DNA of 14,293 bases, taken from an uncultured Bacteroidales bacterium (GTDB lineage: Bacteria > Bacteroidota > Bacteroidia > Bacteroidales > F082). The DNA is taken from contig CALFIT010000279.1 of NCBI GenBank assembly GCA_937877465.1, positions 1 to 14,293 of the forward strand. Reading direction: 5' to 3'. Of the stretch, positions 7,393-13,385 are shown piece after piece. The notes below the pieces were generated by a model that saw only the letters and a program-made list of their open reading frames with translations, was not told where the DNA came from and did not search any database. The position numbers and the translations under genes were made by a program. Each line of letters begins with the position of its first letter. Within the stretch, counting starts at the first letter, position 1.

Positions 7393-7430
7393 GGACGACA
7401 TCTCAGTAAACAGGCGACGTGAGTCCCTGC
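7384..7430. repeat. Palindrome GTCCCGTAGGGAC at the yidD stop, with a downstream complementary arm
   Basis: GTCCCGTAGGGAC (7384-7396) is a 13-nt palindrome containing the yidD stop codon. GTAGGGAC (7389-7396) can alternatively pair with GTCCCTGC (7423-7430) with one G-T wobble. Together they occupy much of the 60-bp gap before the S41 peptidase. I recall similar CCCGTAGGGACG repeats in Bacteroidales genomes, but cannot search for copies. Confidence 0.5.
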
Positions 7431-7452
7431 CTAACGAAACAACATATCAAAG

Positions 7453-9099
7453 ATGAAACGCATACACATCCTCATCCTCGCCCTGCTCCTCCCCATAGGC
7501 CTCGTCGCCCAAGAGAAGCAGAACAACTTCGAAATCGCCAAGAGCCTCGACATCTACAACAGCCTCTTGCGCGAACTCAACCTCAACTACGTCGACGAAA
7601 TCAACCCGGGCGAACTCAACGAGGCCGCCATCAAGGCCATGCTCGACGGACTCGACCCCTACACGGTCTTCATCCCCGAGTCGGACATCGAGAACGCCAA
7701 GTTCATGACCACGGGCGAATATGGTGGCATCGGCGCCCTCATCCAGTACGACGGCGAATACACCCGCATCTCGGAACCCTACGAGGGCTGGCCGGCACAG
7801 AAGGCGGGACTCATCGCCGGCGACGTCATCCTTGAGGTGAACGGCGTCGACTGCCGAAAGAAGAACACACAGGAAGTCAGCAACTTGCTGAAAGGCCAGC
7901 CTGGCACCGAAGTGACGCTGAAAATCAGGCGTTACGGTCAGGACAAGCCTTTGACGATGACACTGAAGCGCGAGAAGGTGAAAATCGACAACATCCCATA
8001 TTACACGGTGTTCGACAACGGCATCGCCTATCTCTCGCTGAGCGGCTTCACCCGCGACGCGGCCAAGGAGATGAAGGAGAAGCTCGTGGAGATGAAGAAC
8101 AACCACCAGCTGAAAGGCTTCGTCCTCGACCTGCGCGGCAACGGAGGCGGCCTGATGAACGAGGCAGTTGATATCGTCAACCTGTTTGTTCCCAAGAACA
8201 AGGTTGTCGTTTCGATGAAAGGCAAGGCGACTACGGCCAACAGCGTACATCCCACTACCAACGAACCTATCGACTTGGAAATTCCCTTGGCTGTCTTGGT
8301 GGATGGCAACAGCGCCTCGGCCAGCGAGATTGTGGCAGGCGCGCTCCAAGACTATGATCGTGCCGTTATCATCGGACAAAGGACCTTCGGTAAGGGCTTG
8401 GTGCAGAACATCTTGCCGTTGAGCTACAACACGCAGATGAAGGTCACGGTGGCCCATTATTACATCCCCAGCGGTCGTTGCATCCAGGAAATCGACTATT
8501 CGCACAAGAAAGATACTACGCAAACCAAGGCCGACTCGCTCGGCAAGGCTTTCAAGACCATGGGCGGACGTACGGTCTACGAAGGCCACGGCATCATGCC
8601 CGATGTGAAGGTCGACCGCGACCCCTACGCCACGGTGACGGCCTACCTCTACGGCAAGAACTACATCTTCGACTACGCCAACAAGTTCTACAGCGAACAC
8701 CGTAGCATCGCCCCCGCCGCGACCTTCCAAATCGACGAGGCCACCTATCAAGACTTCATGAAGTTCGTGAAAGACAAGAACTTCACCTATACCACCGACA
8801 GCGAGAAGGAAATCGAAAGGCTGAAGAAAGTGGCCAAGGAAGAAGGCTACCTCGACAAGATACTGCCCCAAATCGAACTTTTGGAGAAGAACCTCGCCGC
8901 CGAGAAGGAGAACGACCTCCTCAGCAACCGCAAGGACATCGAGGAACTGCTGCGCTCCGAGATTGTGGGACGCTACTACTACCAGAAAGGCCGCATCGTC
9001 GCCTCACTCAACGACGACCCCGACCTGAAACGCGCCTTCGAGATCTTGCTCAACACCAACGGCAAGGACGAATACCATAGCATACTGAGCGGCAAGTGA
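7453..9099 (+). CDS. S41 family C-terminal processing peptidase (CtpA/Prc type) with PDZ domain
   Basis: A 548-residue exported serine protease. A signal peptide (about 1-19, core ILILALLLPIGLVA) is followed by an N-terminal helical region with LDPYTVFIP (67-75), a PDZ domain (about 86-170, PAQKAGLIAGDVILEVNG at 114-131) and the S41 core. LDLRGNGGG (225-233) precedes the catalytic stretch: Ser289 in DGNSASASEIVAGALQD and Lys314 in RTFGKGLVQ. The 25-residue Ser-Lys spacing equals that of E. coli Prc and Bacillus CtpB. A C-terminal helical region (about 420-548) contains a likely coiled coil (EIERLKKVAKEEGYLDKI). Such enzymes trim or degrade periplasmic proteins, but the substrate is unknown here. 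It lies 60 nt after yidD, and its stop overlaps the ATG of the next gene by one base. Confidence 0.95.
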   Translation: MKRIHILILALLLPIGLVAQEKQNNFEIAKSLDIYNSLLRELNLNYVDEINPGELNEAAIKAMLDGLDPYTVFIPESDIENAKFMTTGEYGGIGALIQYDGEYTRISEPYEGWPAQKAGLIAGDVILEVNGVDCRKKNTQEVSNLLKGQPGTEVTLKIRRYGQDKPLTMTLKREKVKIDNIPYYTVFDNGIAYLSLSGFTRDAAKEMKEKLVEMKNNHQLKGFVLDLRGNGGGLMNEAVDIVNLFVPKNKVVVSMKGKATTANSVHPTTNEPIDLEIPLAVLVDGNSASASEIVAGALQDYDRAVIIGQRTFGKGLVQNILPLSYNTQMKVTVAHYYIPSGRCIQEIDYSHKKDTTQTKADSLGKAFKTMGGRTVYEGHGIMPDVKVDRDPYATVTAYLYGKNYIFDYANKFYSEHRSIAPAATFQIDEATYQDFMKFVKDKNFTYTTDSEKEIERLKKVAKEEGYLDKILPQIELLEKNLAAEKENDLLSNRKDIEELLRSEIVGRYYYQKGRIVASLNDDPDLKRAFEILLNTNGKDEYHSILSGK

Positions 9100-10688
9100 T
9101 GACGGCGCAGGCTTCCATACGGCCCTATCTCAACCAAGCCTACTTGTTGGGCCTGCTGATGATGGCCGTTGGCCTGACGCTCTCGCCCTTCCTGATGGGC
9201 ATGGCCAACTTCTGGCTCGTCCTCGTGTGGCTTACTGACGGCTTTGCCAACCGCGACTTCAAGGAAAAATTCACTCGCTTTTGGCACAACAAGGCCGCCG
9301 TAGTGTTGGCGCTTTTCTACCTCATGCACGTCATAGGCCTGCTTTGGACTTCCGACTTCCAGTATGCCATGAAAGACCTTCGCGTGAAGCTGCCCATCTT
9401 GGTCTTGCCTTTCGTCATGTCGTCGATGCCGCCCTTGGACCGCAAGCGTTTCGATGTCGTGATGCTCGTCTATGTGCTTTCGGTATTTGTGGCTACCTTG
9501 TTCAGTTTCAGTCGCTTCGTGCGTCACGACTACGACGACATCCGCGACATCTCGCGTTTCATCAGCCATATCCGCTTCTGCCTGAACATCGTCTTCTGCA
9601 TCGCCATTGTCGGGTATAGTCTTTTCAGTCGTCGGTCGCCTTGGTGGGGCAAGGCCGTGCAAGTGCTTCTGCTGTTTTGGTTCGTCTGCCAAATCCATAT
9701 CTTCGAGTCGCTGTCGGGCTATGTGATCCTCGCTGCCGTTGCAGTCGTTTCGGCAGTGTATGCCTTCCTGCGCTGGAAAACCGCGAAAGGCTGGCGCGTC
9801 GCCGTCGGCATGGCGGCTTTGGCGGTCGTGGCATTAGCGGTCGCCATTGTGTGGCACGAGGCGAAGCCCCTCTTGAAGGTGGAGACCGTTGACTTCAACA
9901 GTCTGGAACAACAGACGGCGCAAGGCAACCCATATATGCACGACACCCTTCACTATCCCGTCGAAGACGGCAAGTTTGTGGGGCTTTATTATTGCAGGCC
10001 GGAGCTACAGGAGGCTTGGTCGCAACGCAGCGACTTGCCTTTTGACGGGTTGACCGCCAACGGCGAGAACCTTGAGGCAACGTTGGCCCGCTATCTCACC
10101 TCGAAGGGCTTGCGTAAGGATGCCGAGGGCGTTTTGTCCCTCGCCAACGACGACATCCGCAACATCGAGCAAGGCATCGCCAACTACAACAACTGGAAGC
10201 ATCCGGGCTTGCGGGCGCGGCTATCGTCGACGCTGTTCGAGTATAACCTTTACCGTCGCTTCAACAACCCCAACGGAGGCTCGCTCTCGCAACGCATCGA
10301 GTTCACGAGGGCCTCGTTCCACATCATCAAGCAGCACCCGTGGATTGGGGTGGGTACGGGCGACGTGCCGAGGGCCTTTTCGCTGGCTTACGACGAGTTG
10401 CAGTCCCCTCTCAAGGAAGAGTTCCGCTTTCGCGCCCACAACCAGTATTTGGCCATCACCGTGGCTTTCGGCTTGGTCGGGTTGGCGTTTTTCCTCTTCG
10501 TGCTGCTTTACCCTTGGCTCGCCTCGCGCAAAAGCCACACCTATTTATATATGGTGTTTCTCAGCATCATGCTGCTGTCGATGTTGGCCGAAGACACCCT
10601 TGAGACCCAGGCGGGCGCGTCGATGTTCGCCTTCTTCGAGGCTTTGCTGCTGTTTGCCTATCCTGCTGAAAATGAGACTAAAAAATAG
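9099..10688 (+). CDS. O-antigen ligase / polymerase-like (Wzy_C, WaaL-like) membrane protein
   Basis: A 529-residue inner-membrane protein with about nine N-terminal membrane segments between residues 13 and 252, a large extracytoplasmic loop (about 254-450) and about three C-terminal segments (451-472, 481-497, 506-521). The loop ends with HPWIGVGTGDVPRAF (413-427) and RAHNQYL (445-451), the marks of the O-antigen ligase superfamily; the His in these loops is typically needed for glycan transfer from undecaprenyl-PP. The loop is long (nearly 200 residues) and mostly unlike anything I recognise. It could ligate glycan to lipid A-core, polymerise a polysaccharide, or glycosylate proteins. Start: the TGA of the S41 gene and this ATG share one base (TGATG at 9097-9101); a GTG at 9096 is the alternative. 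No glycan genes flank it on this strand. Confidence 0.85.
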   Translation: MTAQASIRPYLNQAYLLGLLMMAVGLTLSPFLMGMANFWLVLVWLTDGFANRDFKEKFTRFWHNKAAVVLALFYLMHVIGLLWTSDFQYAMKDLRVKLPILVLPFVMSSMPPLDRKRFDVVMLVYVLSVFVATLFSFSRFVRHDYDDIRDISRFISHIRFCLNIVFCIAIVGYSLFSRRSPWWGKAVQVLLLFWFVCQIHIFESLSGYVILAAVAVVSAVYAFLRWKTAKGWRVAVGMAALAVVALAVAIVWHEAKPLLKVETVDFNSLEQQTAQGNPYMHDTLHYPVEDGKFVGLYYCRPELQEAWSQRSDLPFDGLTANGENLEATLARYLTSKGLRKDAEGVLSLANDDIRNIEQGIANYNNWKHPGLRARLSSTLFEYNLYRRFNNPNGGSLSQRIEFTRASFHIIKQHPWIGVGTGDVPRAFSLAYDELQSPLKEEFRFRAHNQYLAITVAFGLVGLAFFLFVLLYPWLASRKSHTYLYMVFLSIMLLSMLAEDTLETQAGASMFAFFEALLLFAYPAENETKK

Positions 10689-10693
10689 ATGAT

Positions 10694-11179
10694 ATGAAAA
10701 AGGAACAATTTGTTTGCCCCTACACGGTGTATGAAACCGTCGATGAGCTTCCTCCGGCGGATGCCGAACTGATGCGCAAGGCCCACGAGGCCACAAGAAA
10801 CTCCTATGCGCCTTATTCCAAGTTCAACGTGGGTGCGGCGGTGCGCTTGGCCAACGGCCAAATCGTGACGGGCAACAATGTTGAGAACGCGGCCTACCCC
10901 AGCGGCCTTTGCGCCGAGCGTGTGGCCATGTTTGCGGCGATGGCGCAGTATCCGGGCGTGCCTTTTGAGGCTTTGGCGGTGACGGCGCATTCGTCCACCA
11001 AGCGAATCGCCGAACCTGTCGCCCCTTGCGGAGGCTGCCGTCAGGTGATGGTGGAGGCCGAGCAGCTGTCGAAACGCCCTTTGCGGGTGATGTGCCAAGG
11101 CGAGGAAGGCCCCATCATGGTCTTCGACGGCATCGAATCGCTGATGCCGTTCCTCTTTTTGGATAAGTTCCTCAACTAA
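10694..11179 (+). CDS. cdd: Cytidine deaminase
   Basis: A 161-residue cytosolic, zinc-dependent enzyme of the tetrameric type that deaminates cytidine and deoxycytidine to uridine and deoxyuridine in pyrimidine salvage. Motifs: SYAPYSKFNVGAA (37-49), the nucleoside-binding NNVENAAYPSGLCAERVA (61-78) with zinc ligand Cys73 and proton-shuttling Glu75, and PCGGCRQ (111-117) with zinc ligands Cys112 and Cys115. It is somewhat longer than the roughly 130-residue Bacillus enzyme, through an extended N-terminus (about 1-22) and a C-terminal FLFLDKFLN tail. It starts 5 nt after the preceding gene, so it is co-transcribed, and ends the seven-gene run. Its stop overlaps the stop of the convergent gtrA-like gene. 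Confidence 0.97.
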   Translation: MKKEQFVCPYTVYETVDELPPADAELMRKAHEATRNSYAPYSKFNVGAAVRLANGQIVTGNNVENAAYPSGLCAERVAMFAAMAQYPGVPFEALAVTAHSSTKRIAEPVAPCGGCRQVMVEAEQLSKRPLRVMCQGEEGPIMVFDGIESLMPFLFLDKFLN

Positions 11180-11586
11180 GCGAAGGTAAACAGCAGGTTG
11201 CCGAAGAAATTCCACAGTGTGGAAGCACCTACGGCAAATACCTTGCTGAGGTAGAAGTTCCATTTCAGCTTGCCGTTGAGCAGGTAGACCGTCAGCGTGT
11301 CGATGCCCAAGCCGATGAGCGCGATGAGGAAATACTTGGCGTATTCCGCCCCGATTTGCGGGTTGGTGCTTTGGAAGGTCCACACGCGGTTGAGGATGTA
11401 GTTGGTGGTGGCGGCGACGACGAAACCCAAGATGTTGCTCAGGTATTTGTTCCACTTCAGCCATTCCTTGCAGACGTAAGTCACGCCGAAGTTGACGAAC
11501 ACGCCCGAAAAGCCCACCACGCCGAATTTCATGAACTTCAGCAAAAACTCCCACGACCATTCTATTTTGAGCAACAGCGCTTTCAT
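11176..11586 (-). CDS. GtrA family membrane protein
   Basis: A 136-residue protein with the four-helix GtrA layout: helices at about 20-38 (KFGVVGFSGVFVNFGVTYV), 50-70 (SNILGFVVAATTNYILNRVW), 84-102 and 110-134 (ASTLWNFFGNLLFTF). The Asn-rich helix-two end, TNYILNRVWTFQ, and the final WNFFGN are typical. GtrA proteins are thought to flip or deliver polyprenyl-linked sugars for surface glycan modification, and often pair with a GT2 glycosyltransferase, which is absent here. ATG 11586 is chosen because the candidate -7 element at 11605-11612 overlaps the alternative TTG start at 11607. The gene is convergent with cdd (4-nt overlap) and divergent from queA. Confidence 0.88.
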   Translation of the reverse strand: MKALLLKIEWSWEFLLKFMKFGVVGFSGVFVNFGVTYVCKEWLKWNKYLSNILGFVVAATTNYILNRVWTFQSTNPQIGAEYAKYFLIALIGLGIDTLTVYLLNGKLKWNFYLSKVFAVGASTLWNFFGNLLFTFA

Positions 11587-11604
11587 CGTTTTCGAATTGC
11601 CCTG

Positions 11605-11612
11605 CAAAAATA
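11605..11612 (-). promoter_or_regulatory. Candidate -7 promoter element for the GtrA-family gene
   Basis: Reads TATTTTTG on the minus strand, with a TTTG (11636-11639) 23 bp further upstream as a possible -33. Transcription would start near 11598, about 12 nt before ATG 11586. The element overlaps the alternative TTG start at 11607 and so excludes it. It opposes the queA element across 13 bp. Confidence 0.55.
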
Positions 11613-11625
11613 GAGAATAAATCCC

Positions 11626-11633
11626 TACCTTTG
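11626..11633 (+). promoter_or_regulatory. Candidate -7 promoter element for queA
   Basis: Reads TACCTTTG, an exact TAnnTTTG match. Transcription would start near 11640, leaving a leader of only about 6-9 nt before ATG 11646 or 11649. A TTG start codon at 11631 lies inside the element and is rejected. A TTG at 11597-11599 is a little too far upstream for an ideal -33. Confidence 0.55.
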
Positions 11634-11645
11634 CGCAAAATTTCG

Positions 11646-12860
11646 ATGATGAACGACGTCAAGCACATTTCCATCGAGGATTACGACTATCCCTTGCCCG
11701 AAGGACGCATTGCCAAATATCCCTTGGCCGAGCGCGATGCTTCGAAGCTTTTGGTGCTGAAAGACAATGGGATAAGTGAGTCGCAATTCAGGTATGTCGG
11801 CGATTTCCTGCCCGAAAACGCCTTGTTGGTCTTCAACGAGACCAAGGTCATCCGCGCCCGTTTGCAGTTCCGCAAGGCCACGGGTTCGCGCATCGAGGTT
11901 TTCTGTTTGGAGCCTGAAAACGACTATCAGGTGGCTTTCGCGGCAACTTCTCCCGTGCGCTGGAAGTGCTTGATAGGCAACGCAAAACGCTGGAAGGAGG
12001 GCAAACTCTCGATGGAGTTGACGGTGAACGGCGAGGCCGTGACGCTTCAAGCCGAGCGGTTGATGCAGAACGACCAATATGCCGAAATCGAGTTCTCGTG
12101 GTCGCCCGCGAGCTTGCCTTTCGCCACGGTGCTGGAAGCCGCCGGCGAGATTCCTTTGCCGCCTTACCTGCATCGCGATGCCGAACCCGACGACCGCGAC
12201 CGTTACCAGACCGTTTTCGCCCGTTACGACGGCTCGGTTGCGGCACCCACGGCGGGACTTCACTTCACCCAGCCACTCATCGCCGCCTTGCGCGAAAAAG
12301 GGTTCATGTTCGATGAGGTGACCTTGCACGTCGGGGCTGGCACCTTCAAGCCCGTCGCGACCGACACCATCGGCGAACACGCTATGCACTCCGAAACAAT
12401 CATTGTGCGTAAGTCGCTGCTACAGCATTTGATGACGCACATCGGTAAGCCCGTCATCCCCGTTGGGACGACGAGCACGCGCACCTTGGAGAGCCTCTAT
12501 TGGATTGGCATGATGCTGAAGGAACAAGGCTTGGACTTGCGCCCGCTCCATGTCGGGCAGTGGTATCCTTACGGCGACCATGCGCCTTTGACCACCCGAG
12601 AAGCCCTGCAACTCGTTTTGGATTATCTCGACCGCCACGGCCTGACCCGCCTCGAAGCCAGCACCTCCCTGATGATTGCGCCAAGCTACAGGATGCGCGT
12701 CATCACGGGACTGATCACGAATTTCCACCAGCCGAAAAGCACGCTTCTGTTGTTGGTCTCGGCCCTCATCGGCGAGCGTTGGAAGGACTGCTATCGTTTC
12801 GCCCTCGACCACGACTTCCGTTTCCTCAGCTATGGCGACAGCTGCCTTTTTCTGACATGA
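11646..12860 (+). CDS. queA: S-adenosylmethionine:tRNA ribosyltransferase-isomerase
   Basis: A 404-residue cytosolic enzyme of the QueA family (COG0809), which moves the ribosyl part of SAM to 7-aminomethyl-7-deazaguanine in tRNA to make epoxyqueuosine. Conserved blocks: YDYPLPEGRIAKYPLAERD (13-31), FNETKVIRARLQF (63-75), GEIPLPPYLHR (167-177), RYQTVFARYDGSVAAPTAGL (186-205), LHVGAGTFKPV (227-237), TNFHQPKSTLLLLVSA (358-373) and RFLSYGDSCLF (392-402). It is about 50 residues longer than E. coli QueA (356); the extra length is in the middle and C-terminal half. Longer homologues occur in Bacteroidetes, sometimes beside a second, shorter QueA, so exact specificity is a little uncertain. ATG 11646 and ATG 11649 are adjacent and equally possible starts. 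No other queuosine gene is nearby. Confidence 0.9.
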   Translation: MMNDVKHISIEDYDYPLPEGRIAKYPLAERDASKLLVLKDNGISESQFRYVGDFLPENALLVFNETKVIRARLQFRKATGSRIEVFCLEPENDYQVAFAATSPVRWKCLIGNAKRWKEGKLSMELTVNGEAVTLQAERLMQNDQYAEIEFSWSPASLPFATVLEAAGEIPLPPYLHRDAEPDDRDRYQTVFARYDGSVAAPTAGLHFTQPLIAALREKGFMFDEVTLHVGAGTFKPVATDTIGEHAMHSETIIVRKSLLQHLMTHIGKPVIPVGTTSTRTLESLYWIGMMLKEQGLDLRPLHVGQWYPYGDHAPLTTREALQLVLDYLDRHGLTRLEASTSLMIAPSYRMRVITGLITNFHQPKSTLLLLVSALIGERWKDCYRFALDHDFRFLSYGDSCLFLT

Positions 12861-12916
12861 TTTTTTGGAACGATTTTTGCTACTATCAATATGTAATTTT
12901 AATAATCCTAAACAAC

Positions 12917-13321
12917 ATGAAGAAATCAATCTTATTTGGTGTGTTGGCGTTTTTTGCTGTCACCGCCATGGGTATCCAGAATGCAAATGCCCAAGAAGTA
13001 AAAGTCAAAAAGGCTGAGAAAGCCACTACGGTTTCTGTTGAAAAGCAAAAACCTTCAACTACCACAGCCGACCAAGCGCCGGTGAAGCAAAAGAAAGATG
13101 ATTGCTGCGACTCCAAAACAGTGACCGCTGACCAAAAAAAGACCGCTGACTGCTGCGATTCTAAGGCTACCACTGCCGACCAGAAGAAAGTTGGCTCATC
13201 CGACCAAAAGAAGGTCAAAACCGATGTCAAGGCAAAGAAAGCTGATGGCAAGAAAGTGAAGAAAGCAGAGGACAAGTCGTCGAAACGAGTGACGACATCA
13301 AGTGCTCAGGGCACGAAATAA
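12917..13321 (+). CDS. Small secreted Lys-rich protein with tandem Cys-Cys repeats; unknown function
   Basis: I do not recognise a named family. The 134-residue product has a clear signal peptide (KKS, hydrophobic ILFGVLAFFAVTAMGI, cleavage likely after NANA, residue 25). The mature 109 residues contain 28 Lys and no Leu, Ile, Met, Phe, Tyr, Trp, His or Asn, so the chain should be disordered. Two 16-residue units (61-76 and 77-92) share DCCDSK and TADQKK; a half unit GSSDQKKV follows (93-100), and a faint TTTADQ...KQKK precedes (48-60). The only cysteines are C63-C64 and C79-C80. Vicinal Cys pairs with nearby Asp could bind metal or form disulfides; that is inference. ATG 12917 is chosen because it opens the signal peptide. 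The promoter is unclear (an imperfect TAATTTTA at 12894-12901). A strong terminator at 13342-13376 supports a real, highly transcribed gene. Confidence 0.8.
   Translation: MKKSILFGVLAFFAVTAMGIQNANAQEVKVKKAEKATTVSVEKQKPSTTTADQAPVKQKKDDCCDSKTVTADQKKTADCCDSKATTADQKKVGSSDQKKVKTDVKAKKADGKKVKKAEDKSSKRVTTSSAQGTK
13097..13192 (+). repeat. Two tandem 48-bp coding repeats (DCCDSK...TADQKK units)
   Basis: Unit one is 13097-13144 and unit two is 13145-13192; a partial third unit follows to about 13216. The units encode 12 identical residues out of 16. Nine of those 12 use a different synonymous codon, so the repeat is much clearer in protein than in DNA. Confidence 0.85.
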
Positions 13322-13341
13322 GCTACTGAGATGCTGGAAAT

Positions 13342-13376
13342 AATGCGGAACAGACACCTTTGTTCCGCATTTTTTA
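13342..13376 (+). terminator. Rho-independent terminator
   Basis: AATGCGGAACA (13342-13352) and TGTTCCGCATT (13361-13371) form a perfect 11-bp stem with an 8-nt loop, running into a T-rich tail (13370-13375). It lies 21 nt after the stop of the secreted protein gene and 10 nt before the 3' end of the convergent prenyl synthase gene. The reverse side has only a weak T-rich tract (ATTATTT), so it may partly serve both directions. It is the only classical terminator I see in the window. Confidence 0.9.
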
Positions 13377-13385
13377 TCTCAAATC

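Noticed and set aside
7447..8871. Long open frame antisense to the S41 peptidase (474 codons)
   Set aside because: The opposite strand encodes a full S41 protease with all motifs. The antisense product is Val/Asp/His-rich nonsense, as expected from GC-biased third positions in an opposing gene.
10658..11674. Long minus-strand frame covering cdd and part of the queA start (338 codons)
   Set aside because: It crosses cdd and the gtrA-family gene, both recognisable in other frames, and shows no family motif.
12500..12916. N-terminal extension of the secreted protein back into queA
   Set aside because: The extension is queA read out of frame; the signal peptide only makes sense with ATG 12917 as start.
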